A DNA stretch of 36,253 nucleotides from Eubacteriales bacterium (GCA_030524175.1 JAUNHC010000049.1:1-36253), one strand, 5' to 3'. Counted from the first letter of the stretch, positions 1-8,000 are shown. Notes: generated from the sequence alone by a model not told the origin. Made by a program: numbers and translations.

Positions 1-58
1 GGTTGAAAGTTTACCGCTGACCAATATGCGGTATATAAATGGTTGGGTCGAAAGTTTG
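1..58 (+). ncRNA. cptI: CptI-like type III antitoxin RNA repeats (5' end outside window)
   Basis: This is the end of a tandem-repeat RNA antitoxin. The motif GGTTGAAAGTTT at 1-12 recurs as GGTCGAAAGTTT at 46-57, 11 of 12 bases identical and exactly 45 nt apart. A hairpin terminator and then a CptN-like toxin gene follow directly, which is the standard type III order (repeats, terminator, toxin). In this family the toxin cuts the precursor into single repeat units, and these fold as pseudoknots and hold the toxin inactive. Only about one full unit plus the start of the next is inside the window, so the number of repeats and the promoter cannot be seen. The repeat length agrees with what I recall for CptIN antitoxins. 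Confidence 0.8.
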
Positions 59-88
59 GTCCTTCGCCGTAAGGCGAGGGACTTTTTT
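59..88 (+). terminator. Intrinsic terminator between antitoxin RNA and toxin gene
   Basis: A 10-bp stem (59-68 with 73-82, one G-U pair) with the tetraloop GTAA is followed by six T residues at 83-88. In type III toxin-antitoxin loci such a terminator lets most transcripts stop after the repeats and only some read into the toxin, which keeps antitoxin in excess. Confidence 0.9.
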
Positions 89-107
89 CTATAATGAGGA
101 CAGCCAT

Positions 108-578
108 ATGAAGAAAACAGGCTTTTATATTATCAAAGATAAATTTTTTGAAGATATGCCGGATCCGTATCTTAAAGGAAATAAATCGGGAAACAGGCCA
201 CATTATTACTGTTTTGAAGATATTAGTACAGGAATATATTGGATGATACCGTTGTCCAGCCGCATTGATAAATACAAGCGGATTATGGATAAAAAGAGAA
301 AGGCAGGAAAGCCTTGCGATATTCTTCACATCGTCAAACTGGACGACAACCGGGAGAGTGCATTTCTGATACAAGATATGTTCCCAATAACAGAGGAATA
401 TATAGAAAGAGAATATACAATCGCTGGAAATCATCTGATGTTGACGAGTGAGCATACTGCCAGAGAGATTGAGCAGAAAGCAAGAAAAGTTATAGGTATG
501 TTGAAATGTGGTATCAAGTTCACACCGACACAGCCGGATGTCATGGCGATATTGGAAAAGCTGAGGGAGAGTAGATAG
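108..578 (+). CDS. cptN: Type III toxin, ToxN/AbiQ superfamily, CptN-like endoribonuclease
   Basis: A 156-residue protein resembling CptN toxins of Clostridia (endoribonucleases held in check by a repeat RNA). Visible family traits are the N-terminal FYIIKDKFFED segment, the central IYWMIPLSSRIDKY segment (the PLSSR stretch matches the active-site region of ToxN/AbiQ enzymes), and the C-terminal IKFTPTQPDV stretch. The start at 108 is preferred because GAGGA at 96-100 lies 7 nt upstream. An in-frame upstream start at 39 would run through the terminator hairpin and antitoxin repeat. Released toxin cuts mRNA and can arrest growth or abort phage infection; that role is known for the family and inferred here. 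The repeats and terminator upstream strongly support the assignment. Confidence 0.87.
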   Translation: MKKTGFYIIKDKFFEDMPDPYLKGNKSGNRPHYYCFEDISTGIYWMIPLSSRIDKYKRIMDKKRKAGKPCDILHIVKLDDNRESAFLIQDMFPITEEYIEREYTIAGNHLMLTSEHTAREIEQKARKVIGMLKCGIKFTPTQPDVMAILEKLRESR

Positions 579-799
579 ACGCATATTTTTATTCCATTTC
601 TGTACCTCTACTATATACAATTCTTCGATTATGGCTATTTTTCCATTTATTTTGATATTTTTTCAGCTCCGATAGCTGACACCTTGTTTCTACTGGTTCT
701 ATCTATATTTGCAATGGAATACACAGACCTGATCAGCAATACAAGATCGAGCTCTGTTTACAAATATTTTTGGGAAATGTCTTTAAAGAGGAAATATTA

Positions 800-3757
800 A
801 TGAATATAGAAGCGTACAATCTTGACTCACTCCGAAAAGTGGTAAGGAAACTCCAGGCAGAGAACTGCAGATTAAAGAAGCAGTTAGAAGCAGCCAATAT
901 CCCGTTTGAAACGGAAAATGTATTTGGAGACAAAACGGAAAATATGGAAGAGTATGATCCGGATCAGGGAGGGCGAATAATTGGCAAATGTATTACGAAA
1001 GATATGGCAAGATGGTTCTTCTCCATGTTTTGGGGCCGGGAGGATGTGTTTGCGAAAAGAGGAAGCAAAGGAGGCTTTTTTCCACAATGTAATAACAGAT
1101 GGAATAATACAATCTGTCCAAAGCAGCGTGGAGAAAAAGTAACTTGTGAAGCCTGTGAACATACAGACTGGACAAAGCTTACTTTGGATAAAATAGTGGC
1201 ACATCTTGTCGGTTATAAAGAAGATGGATCTGATGTGCTTGGAATTTATCCTCTGTTACCGGATGGAACCTGTAGATTTATTGTATTTGATTTCGATAAT
1301 CACATAAAAGGAGCCCAGGACACAGATTTTGCAAATACGGATAATGAATGGAAGGATGAGGTGGATTCCCTTAGGCTTATATGTGAGAGTAATGCTATAT
1401 TTCCATTGATAGAGCGGTCACGTTCCGGCAGAGGGGCTCATGTATGGCTCTTTTTCAAAAAGCCAATATCTGCCTCGTTAGCAAGAAACTTTGGATTTTT
1501 GCTGTTAGATAAAGGATCAGCGTCTATAAATCTTAAATCTTTTCATTATTATGACCGTATGTATCCATCACAGGATGTGGCAAATAGTATAGGAAATCTA
1601 ATCGCGCTGCCATTGCAAGGACAGGCTTTGAAAAACGGAAACAGTGCCTTTGTTGATGAAAACTGGAATGCATATCCGGATCAATGGGATATACTGTTAA
1701 ATCATACAAAGAAGATTACTGTTGAAGAGATAGAAAGCTGTATGGCTAAATGGCAGAAGGAGCTTGTGGAACAAAGAGGCGCGTTTATAACAACAACGGC
1801 ACAGAACCGGATTAAACCATGGAAGAAAAAAGCTACATTTGTAAAATCAGATGTGATAGGAAAATTGCATATAGTGCTGGGCGCTGGTATTTATGTCGAT
1901 GCACTGAATCTAATGCCCAGGCTGCAGAATCAGATCCGCAGTATGGCGGCTTTTGATAATCCGGTATTCTATAAGAATAAAAGACTTGGATATTCTAATT
2001 ATTATAATTTTAGTGCTGTTTATATGGGAAGGGATACCGATGGATATATCTGTATACCCCGAGGCCTTAAGGAAGATTTGATTCATTTATGTGAGAAGGC
2101 CGGTATTGAATATGATATCCTGGATCGCAGAGAAAAAGGCCGTCCCATCCGTGTTTCTTTTAATGGAGATTTGAGAACCCAGCAGGATTTGGCCGCACAT
2201 AGATTGTTAGAATATGAACATGGAGTGTTAAGTGCAGCCACAGCTTTTGGGAAAACTGTGGTATGCAGTTATTTGATTGCAGAAAGAAGAGTAAATACCT
2301 TAATCCTGCTGCAAAGCAGGGATCTCCTGGAACAGTGGATAGATGAATTAAACAGATTTTTAGTAATTGATGAGGAACTGCCCACATACAAAACAAAGAG
2401 CGGAAGAATAAAGAAACGAAACAGTATTATTGGTATGCTTCATGGAAGTAAGAATACTCTGACAGGCATTATTGATGTTGCAATGGTTGGTTCTGTGTAT
2501 AGCAAGGGAAAATTCAATGAATTATTAAATTCATATGGGCAGGTTATAATGGATGAATGCCATCACGCTGCATCTAATACTGCAGTTGAAGTTTTACAGA
2601 AAGTGAATGCAAGATATGTTTATGGGGTATCTGCAACTCCTAAAAGGGGAGACAGCCTGGAAAAGATCATCTATATGCTTCTGGGCCCCATACGCCATAG
2701 TTATACAGCAAAGGAGCGTGCAGCTGAACAGGGAATTGGTCATTTTGTTTTTCCCAGATATACAAGGGTGATCGATACAGGTGAAAGCAGAAATGATATT
2801 AACAGTGCATTTTCACTGATCAGTGCAAGTATTGTCAGAAATGAGATGATTATTGAAGATACCAAAGAATATATCCGAAATGGACGTACTCCGGTTTTAT
2901 TAACAAAATATAAAGAGCATGCGAAATATTTATATGAAAATTTGAGGGGCAATGCTGAGCATGTGTTTCTATTATATGGTAATAATACAGATAAGGAAAA
3001 CGCGGAAATCAGAAGAAAGTTGAAGGAAGTTCCCCAAAACCAGAGTGTTATTTTGATTGCAACCGGGCAAAAAATCGGAGAGGGTTTTGATTATCCAAGA
3101 CTTGATACGCTTATGTTGGCAGCACCGGTGTCGTTTGCTGGCAGATTGGAACAATATATGGGAAGGCTGAATCGTGATTATGAAGGAAAAACAGAGGTGA
3201 TCGTTTATGATTACATAGATTCTCATATTCGATATTTTGATAATATGTATGCAAAAAGATTGAGAACATACAAGAGAATAGGTTTTCAGCTTATTGCAGA
3301 GACAATTGTACCGAAACAGACTGCAAATTTCATATATGATTCCGGAAATTATACAGATGTGTTTGAGCGGGATATCATTGAGGCAGAAAAGAGAATTATT
3401 GTTTCAAGTCCGGAGCTTGCACAGGATAAGATTGAACGCTTTATTTATCTGTTGAAACCAAGGCAGGAGACAGGAGTTGGTGTTACGGTAATTACCACAG
3501 AACCTGAAAATGTGTTTTACTGCAGTGCAGACCATTGTCAGGGTATGGTGGAAGATATGAAGAGCGGAGGTATAAATGTGATTTTGAGGGATGAGGTGCT
3601 TGAACACTTCGCGATCATAGATGAGGATTTGGTATGGCATGGGGGCATGAATCTTCTGGGAAAAGAGGATGTATGGGACAATCTGATGCGGATTAAGTCT
3701 GTACAGGCTGCGGCGGAACTGCTGGAGATTGCATTGGCTAATAAAATGATAGATTAA
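800..3757 (+). CDS. TOTE-type AEP primase / SF2 helicase / PLD-like fusion protein
   Basis: A 985-residue fusion. Residues about 8-32 form a short heptad coiled coil. An archaeo-eukaryotic primase domain of the TOTE conflict-system type follows, with a Cys cluster near residues 95-120, the metal-binding acidic pair D164/D166 (VFDFDNH) and the SRSGRGAH motif with H214. An SF2 helicase follows: Walker A TAFGKT with K485, DECH box at D585, motif III SATPKRGD, and motif VI QYMGRLNR. The C-terminus resembles a phospholipase-D fold, but the HxK(x)4D signature reads HFAIIDED with the Lys replaced by Ala, so it is probably non-catalytic. The start at 800 has AAAGAGGAA 6-7 nt upstream; an in-frame TTG at 770 has no ribosome binding site. 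Proteins of this architecture are predicted to act in conflict with phage or plasmids. It stands alone beside the toxin-antitoxin locus and ends 15 bp from the convergent AraC gene. Confidence 0.83.
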   Translation: MNIEAYNLDSLRKVVRKLQAENCRLKKQLEAANIPFETENVFGDKTENMEEYDPDQGGRIIGKCITKDMARWFFSMFWGREDVFAKRGSKGGFFPQCNNRWNNTICPKQRGEKVTCEACEHTDWTKLTLDKIVAHLVGYKEDGSDVLGIYPLLPDGTCRFIVFDFDNHIKGAQDTDFANTDNEWKDEVDSLRLICESNAIFPLIERSRSGRGAHVWLFFKKPISASLARNFGFLLLDKGSASINLKSFHYYDRMYPSQDVANSIGNLIALPLQGQALKNGNSAFVDENWNAYPDQWDILLNHTKKITVEEIESCMAKWQKELVEQRGAFITTTAQNRIKPWKKKATFVKSDVIGKLHIVLGAGIYVDALNLMPRLQNQIRSMAAFDNPVFYKNKRLGYSNYYNFSAVYMGRDTDGYICIPRGLKEDLIHLCEKAGIEYDILDRREKGRPIRVSFNGDLRTQQDLAAHRLLEYEHGVLSAATAFGKTVVCSYLIAERRVNTLILLQSRDLLEQWIDELNRFLVIDEELPTYKTKSGRIKKRNSIIGMLHGSKNTLTGIIDVAMVGSVYSKGKFNELLNSYGQVIMDECHHAASNTAVEVLQKVNARYVYGVSATPKRGDSLEKIIYMLLGPIRHSYTAKERAAEQGIGHFVFPRYTRVIDTGESRNDINSAFSLISASIVRNEMIIEDTKEYIRNGRTPVLLTKYKEHAKYLYENLRGNAEHVFLLYGNNTDKENAEIRRKLKEVPQNQSVILIATGQKIGEGFDYPRLDTLMLAAPVSFAGRLEQYMGRLNRDYEGKTEVIVYDYIDSHIRYFDNMYAKRLRTYKRIGFQLIAETIVPKQTANFIYDSGNYTDVFERDIIEAEKRIIVSSPELAQDKIERFIYLLKPRQETGVGVTVITTEPENVFYCSADHCQGMVEDMKSGGINVILRDEVLEHFAIIDEDLVWHGGMNLLGKEDVWDNLMRIKSVQAAAELLEIALANKMID

Positions 3758-3772
3758 GAGAGGTCAATGTAA

Positions 3773-4747
3773 TTACGGATATCTATTTTGATTTGCTTTT
3801 CTATACTGCGAAGCTGTCATGCCGGTTTCCCTGCGGAATATTTTTCCGAAATAGCTTGCTGACTGAAACCCGCATTTATCAGAAATTTCCACAATGTTGT
3901 CATCGCTTTGCTGTAAAAAAAGTTTTGCCTGTTCCAGCCGGTAATTCAGCAAATAGTTCATGGGCGATGTCTGCAGATAAGACTGAAAACAGCGTGAGGC
4001 CTCACTTCTGCTGATATCAGCAGAATCTGCAATTTCTTTTAAAGATATGGGGGCTGAATAATTGTTGTGGATATATTTAAGCATTTTTTGAGTCCTTATC
4101 TGCAGCAGGTGTCTGCTTTTTTGAGCCGGAATTTTAGGGATACTATCTTTATTTGCATAAAGGATCTGCCAAATTTTGTTTAGGATGCACTGAGTCTCCA
4201 TTTCAAAACAAGGACATACAATGTCGGAATTTTTAAAAGGAAGCATGGGAAATTCTCCGTAAAAACTGGAAAACGAACCATATTTTTGTAATAAGGAAAA
4301 TACTTTGTCTAACAAAAAAAGGATATCCTCATGCCAGCTGCAGTCCTGGTGTAATACAAAATAAGGCAATTGATCATCCGTTGTGATCGGCTGGATATAG
4401 GTATGGTAAATTTTACTGTAGGAGGCCGCCAATAATTCGTGGGAGAAAACGATATTGGGGCATTTACATTCATACTCTCCGGTTTGTTTAAAGGAATGAA
4501 GAACATTGGAATTGATGAAAACGCCATTCCCAGCTTCTAATGTGAGTGGGGTTTTTCCAAACTGGATCTGTATGGGGCCGCCATGAGCAACATAAAATTC
4601 TAATTCTCGATGCCAGTGCAGCGGAATCATCTGGTTAGGGTAGCGGTATAATTCATCTACATAGTATTGAATTGGAAAGCCGGCAGTTCCATGTTCAACA
4701 ATATCCATTAAGTTTTTGTCAATGATGGGCAGATCTTCATGATCCAT
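3773..4747 (-). CDS. AraC family transcriptional regulator with cupin sensor domain
   Basis: A 324-residue regulator. The N-terminal half is an AraC-type cupin ligand-binding domain (IPLHWHRELEFYV, then GNGVFINSNVLHSF). The C-terminal 100 residues carry two helix-turn-helix motifs (ISLKEIADSADISRSEASR and the conserved VEISDKCGFQSASYFGKIF with MTASQYR). AAGGAG lies 8 nt before the ATG. Such proteins usually sense a sugar or related small molecule and activate neighbouring genes. It is divergent from the DUF1349 gene at 4988 and shares a 240-bp intergenic region with it, so that gene is the likeliest target. The ligand cannot be told from sequence. Confidence 0.9.
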   Translation of the reverse strand: MDHEDLPIIDKNLMDIVEHGTAGFPIQYYVDELYRYPNQMIPLHWHRELEFYVAHGGPIQIQFGKTPLTLEAGNGVFINSNVLHSFKQTGEYECKCPNIVFSHELLAASYSKIYHTYIQPITTDDQLPYFVLHQDCSWHEDILFLLDKVFSLLQKYGSFSSFYGEFPMLPFKNSDIVCPCFEMETQCILNKIWQILYANKDSIPKIPAQKSRHLLQIRTQKMLKYIHNNYSAPISLKEIADSADISRSEASRCFQSYLQTSPMNYLLNYRLEQAKLFLQQSDDNIVEISDKCGFQSASYFGKIFRRETGMTASQYRKANQNRYP

Positions 4748-4831
4748 AGAGATTTCTCCTTAAATACAGTTTCTTTGTGTATGCTTATGAAGCAGTGTGC
4801 CGCAAAGGCACAAATACTGACTGCTGGGAAA

Positions 4832-4860
4832 ATTGTAATATATTTTGGGAATAAAGTCCA
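4832..4860 (-). promoter_or_regulatory. Predicted sigma-A promoter for the AraC gene
   Basis: Read on the - strand: TGGACT, 17-nt spacer, TACAAT. The -10 element matches 5 of 6 consensus bases and the -35 matches 4 of 6. The leader to the ATG at 4747 would be roughly 80 nt. Predicted by eye. Confidence 0.45.
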
Positions 4861-4888
4861 TTGAAAAAAACAGAAATAGTAATATTAT
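4861..4888 (+). promoter_or_regulatory. Predicted sigma-A promoter for the DUF1349 gene
   Basis: TTGAAA at 4861-4866, a 16-nt spacer and TATTAT at 4883-4888, each 5 of 6 consensus. Its -35 box directly abuts the -35 box of the opposing promoter (4855-4860). Confidence 0.5.
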
Positions 4889-4987
4889 TATATTGTGATA
4901 TATGGAACGAAAAGGCATTCAGACAGGCTGGGGCGTACTTGCATATTGCCGTGGTTTATAAAAAAATGATGTAAGTGAGGATACGAA

Positions 4988-5566
4988 ATGGAATATGAAA
5001 ATTTTAAATGGCTGGCTGAAAGTACTTATGAAAAAATCGAAGATGGTATCAGAATTTATGCGCCGGCGAATACGGATTATTTTGTGAATCCTGTAAACGG
5101 AGAAGTGACTGCTGACGCACCTTTTCTTTATGAGGAGATCACCGGCGATTTTGTGCTGAGGGCGAGGGTTCATCATGAATTTCTGTCAACCTTTGATGCC
5201 TGCGTATTATTGGCGCTGGACAATGAGAAATTATGGGCAAAGGCATGCTTTGAGTATACAGATTTTGGCACGAACGCTGTTGTAACGGTGATGACAAACG
5301 GCAAATCGGATGATGCGAACAGTGTGGATATCTCCGGAAAAGAAGTGTGGCTGCAGTTAGCACGAAAGGATGATATTTTTGCCGTACACTACTCTTTGGA
5401 CGGGAAGGAATACAGGATGGCACGGCTTACACATCTGCCCATGAGCAAAACAATTAAGGTTGGATTCGAGGCGCAGTCGCCGTCCGGGAATGGCGGAATG
5501 AGATATTTCAGGGATATTATGTTTGTGAATAAAAGTTTGGATGACATAAGAGACGGGAATATGTAA
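4988..5566 (+). CDS. DUF1349 domain protein (concanavalin A-like fold)
   Basis: A 192-residue cytoplasmic protein with no signal peptide or membrane segment. The pattern (FKWLAESTYEKIEDGIRIYA, then GDFVLRARVHHEF, then EVWLQLARKDDIFAVHYSLDG, and a final FEAQSP segment) matches the DUF1349 family, whose members have a jelly-roll fold like concanavalin A lectins and laminarinases. The biochemical role is unknown; carbohydrate binding is an inference from the fold. GTGAGG lies 7 nt before the ATG. It is paired with the divergent AraC regulator and followed by an intrinsic terminator, so it is probably a single-gene transcript. Confidence 0.8.
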   Translation: MEYENFKWLAESTYEKIEDGIRIYAPANTDYFVNPVNGEVTADAPFLYEEITGDFVLRARVHHEFLSTFDACVLLALDNEKLWAKACFEYTDFGTNAVVTVMTNGKSDDANSVDISGKEVWLQLARKDDIFAVHYSLDGKEYRMARLTHLPMSKTIKVGFEAQSPSGNGGMRYFRDIMFVNKSLDDIRDGNM

Positions 5567-5904
5567 CTGGATTGAAAAGCTGCAGTGTATACATGTACCC
5601 GAATATTTAAGGAAATCATTCTTCAGGATCTTTTTCTCATATAGTCCCAGGTCGATTGATTTGTCAGTGGTAATGTCCGGGTGTTCTATTCAATTTAGAT
5701 GTAAAAGTCCCGCATACTTCTGTCATAAAATAACGAAAGGGTCTGTCGCTAAGTTGATGTGACAGACCCTTCTTCTATATAGAAAATTATTAGAATGTAT
5801 TAATTGACACATGGGAAGGATAAAATTATAATTGGGAAATCGCGAAATGAAATAGAAAACGTAACTAAAAAGACGACAAAGTAAAACTAAATTAAAGTGT
5901 AGGT
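5567..5904. other. Intergenic stretch without a recognised gene, apart from one hairpin
   Basis: I see no supported reading frame between the DUF1349 gene and the XRE operon promoter. It holds the hairpin at 5737-5771 and otherwise AT-rich sequence, especially from 5775 on. The base composition shifts here towards higher AT, which continues through the XRE-ImmA-PIN operon and suggests a different origin for that block. Confidence 0.5.
5737..5771 (+). terminator. Strong hairpin, probable terminator after DUF1349 gene
   Basis: An 11-bp perfect stem (5737-5747 with 5761-5771, AAGGGTCTGTC/GACAGACCCTT), extended by two further pairs inside, with a loop of about 9 nt and followed by TCTTCTAT. The weak T tract means it could also be an element-end hairpin. 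Confidence 0.6.
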
Positions 5905-5949
5905 AACTATATTATTGACTATGTGCATAATATGTATTACAATATAGTT
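5905..5949 (+). promoter_or_regulatory. Promoter framed by a 9-bp inverted repeat (probable XRE operator)
   Basis: The promoter is TTGACT at 5915-5920, a 17-nt spacer and TACAAT at 5938-5943, both 5 of 6 consensus. A perfect inverted repeat AACTATATT (5905-5913) / AATATAGTT (5941-5949) sits just upstream of the -35 and over the end of the -10. Binding of the XRE repressor encoded directly downstream to both arms would block RNA polymerase. That autoregulation is inferred from the layout. Confidence 0.65.
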
Positions 5950-5985
5950 GAAGAAGTAGACTATTTACTAGTGGAGGTAGATATT

Positions 5986-6354
5986 ATGATAGATATTAAT
6001 GTAGTTATTGGAGGAAATATCCTTTCTTTGTTGAAGGAACAGAATAAAAAGCAGGTGGAACTTGCAGAAGCTCTTCAGACAAATAAGCAGACGGTAAATA
6101 AGATGCTTAATGGAGCAAGGATGATTAATGCATCTGAACTAAAGCAGATTGCAGAATATTTGGGTGTGAAAATGGAACAGCTTACGAAAGTTCCGGCACA
6201 TATTGATACAGATCCTATTCATGCATTTATGGGAAAGGTTGAATCTGACGAAGCCAAAAATGCGCTTGAAATTGCAGATACACTTTCTAATATGATCCTT
6301 TTTCACAGTAAAGTAAGAGAGAACGGTACTGAAATGATGGAGGCGTGGGACTGA
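5986..6354 (+). CDS. XRE family helix-turn-helix repressor
   Basis: A 122-residue DNA-binding protein. The XRE/Cro helix-turn-helix covers roughly residues 8-60 (ILSLLKEQNKKQVELAEAL, then TNKQTVNKMLNGARMI and LKQIAEYLGV). The remaining 60 residues are an acidic helical tail with no known domain, plausibly the contact or cleavage region for the downstream peptidase. The start at 5986 has GGAGG 8 nt upstream. An in-frame ATG at 5923 is rejected because it lies inside the promoter spacer. It is first gene of an operon with ImmA/IrrE and PIN genes, 2 bp ahead of the next start. In comparable pairs (ImmR/ImmA of ICEBs1) the repressor is inactivated through the peptidase. Confidence 0.88.
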   Translation: MIDINVVIGGNILSLLKEQNKKQVELAEALQTNKQTVNKMLNGARMINASELKQIAEYLGVKMEQLTKVPAHIDTDPIHAFMGKVESDEAKNALEIADTLSNMILFHSKVRENGTEMMEAWD

Positions 6355-6356
6355 TA

Positions 6357-7178
6357 ATGAATGATGTTTTTGTCGAAAGCTTGTTTAAAAAGCAGCCTAA
6401 ACAGTTCGAAAAGATAAATAGTATCTCAAAGGCATTTGCCGTGAATTACTGTGGAAATACGATTATAAGAGATTCTATTTTTGAAATTATTTCTAATTAT
6501 GCCAGAAAAAGAGAGTTGTCTCTTGAGATACTTAGATATCCGTTCAAAGATGATGAGTTATGGGCCTTTACATTTGTAAAAAAAGGAACCATATTCTTAT
6601 GCATTAATGGCGGATTACCTATGTGCAAACAAATCTTTGCGACTGCACATGAGCTATATCATATCCACTGCTATGCTGAGGATATAAATACAAGTACAAT
6701 TACGGGAGGTTCGTTATTAGATTCTAAGACATTTGATGAAAAGGCGGCAACTCAGGAGGATTTAGAGGCTAATGCATTTGCCGGATTACTTTTAATGTCA
6801 GATATAAGTGTGGCAGAACAGTTTAAATTATTTGGACTTGCGAAAAGCAACATAATATTAGATGATGTGCTTACTCTTATGGAGATATATGCACTTCCGT
6901 ATAAAGCAGTAGTTATGAGATTAGTTGAGAGCGGTCTGATAGACGAAGACATGGCTAATGGATTTCTTGAAATTGATTCAAAGAGTGTTGCTCAAAGAAT
7001 AGAAATCACAGGAAAGGCGGACAGATGGCAGCAAGACAGTAGTAAGTATGTGCATTTTGGCAGTCTGCTTGATAATATGGACTTTAATTCTGATATGGAC
7101 CTTTTAATAGACTCCAGAGAACATGCAGATAGAGAGTATTTGAAAAAAATCAGAAAGAATTTACTTACAGAAAATTAG
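6357..7178 (+). CDS. ImmA/IrrE family zinc metallopeptidase
   Basis: A 273-residue protein of the ImmA/IrrE (COG2856) family. The zinc motif is HELYH at residues 98-102, with the downstream glutamate E137 in the EANAFA segment as third ligand. The C-terminal 120 residues are helical with an acidic end and may sense a signal. The ATG at 6357 comes 2 bp after the repressor stop; GGAGG at 6339-6343 is somewhat distant, and a GTG at 6345 overlapping the repressor gene is an alternative that would add four residues. Family members cleave partner repressors on DNA damage or other cues (known for ImmA and IrrE). Here the target is probably the XRE protein and the outcome release of the operon including the nuclease; this is inference. 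Confidence 0.87.
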   Translation: MNDVFVESLFKKQPKQFEKINSISKAFAVNYCGNTIIRDSIFEIISNYARKRELSLEILRYPFKDDELWAFTFVKKGTIFLCINGGLPMCKQIFATAHELYHIHCYAEDINTSTITGGSLLDSKTFDEKAATQEDLEANAFAGLLLMSDISVAEQFKLFGLAKSNIILDDVLTLMEIYALPYKAVVMRLVESGLIDEDMANGFLEIDSKSVAQRIEITGKADRWQQDSSKYVHFGSLLDNMDFNSDMDLLIDSREHADREYLKKIRKNLLTEN

Positions 7179-7186
7179 GGTGGTGT

Positions 7187-7996
7187 ATGGAAACTGAAAA
7201 GTACGCCTTGCTTGATACTGATTTTGTTTCAAAAATGTATCTAATACGCAAGGATGATCAAAACAAGTTGATAGATCTTATAATGTCAATGCCCAATTAT
7301 TCATTTTTTTGTCATGAGCAAATTAAAGTAGAATTACTTCGACACAATATTGCTGGATCCCCAGAGTGGTTTACGAAGCAGGTCGAAGATAAGATTATAA
7401 GTCTCTATAATGACGAAATGATTATGGACGAACTAGAAAATCTTGTTGGGACTTCGTCTGTGGCAGAATATTGCAATCTGCTAAAAAATGGATGTGAGGC
7501 ATATAGAGAAGGGTATTTTGAAGAAAAATTTGTGAGGGTATCACAGATTAAAATACCAGAAATAGGTCGCGAAGAATTTTTGACTTTGTTAGAAGAAGAT
7601 TGTGATGAAATTGGACCTGGACAAAATCTTGGAGAACTAAAATCTTATGTTCTTCTTCAGGTATTGAATAGAAAGTATGGACAGCAATTATATGTCTTTT
7701 GCTCTGACGATAAGAATGCTAGAAATGGTGTTGTGACGATTGACGGAGTCAGATGTATTAGTGTACTTTCTTCTTTTGTACGACTGCAAAAAGAAATTGA
7801 ATTTGATAGACAGACTGCACAGCCATACATAGATTCCTATTTAGTTATGTGTTTTGCTCAAGGACAAGTTGCCTTTAAAATTCAGGATTCGTCGAAAGAG
7901 AGACGGATGTGTAAGGTGCCGTGTGAGGACGTATTTGCCCTAATGTTTGAAGGAAAAATTGAAGAATTGCAAAATGGTAATTTAAGATACAAGTAG
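7187..7996 (+). CDS. PIN-domain-like nuclease, effector candidate of XRE-ImmA operon
   Basis: A 269-residue protein whose N-terminal 190 residues fit a PIN-like nuclease. The acidic residues fall in the family order: D10/D12 after a hydrophobic strand (YALLDTDF), E49 in EQIKVEL, E150 in NLGELKSYVLLQ, and D174/D175 in YVFCSDDKNAR. PIN domains are Mg-dependent RNases, often toxins. The last 80 residues are of unknown fold. It begins 8 nt after the peptidase gene with AGGGTGG as ribosome binding site, so the three genes form one operon. It is longer than VapC toxins (about 130 residues) and the repressor is not a VapB-type antitoxin. Assignment rests on motif spacing, not on close similarity. 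Confidence 0.68.
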   Translation: METEKYALLDTDFVSKMYLIRKDDQNKLIDLIMSMPNYSFFCHEQIKVELLRHNIAGSPEWFTKQVEDKIISLYNDEMIMDELENLVGTSSVAEYCNLLKNGCEAYREGYFEEKFVRVSQIKIPEIGREEFLTLLEEDCDEIGPGQNLGELKSYVLLQVLNRKYGQQLYVFCSDDKNARNGVVTIDGVRCISVLSSFVRLQKEIEFDRQTAQPYIDSYLVMCFAQGQVAFKIQDSSKERRMCKVPCEDVFALMFEGKIEELQNGNLRYK

Positions 7997-8000
7997 TTAT

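Noticed and set aside
1-57. CRISPR-like repeat at the window start
   Set aside because: The 45-nt periodicity includes the unit itself rather than unique spacers, and the toxin gene and terminator identify it as a type III antitoxin.
5923-5985. Longer N-terminus for the XRE repressor
   Set aside because: The ATG at 5923 lies between the -35 and -10 boxes of a good promoter and has no ribosome binding site.
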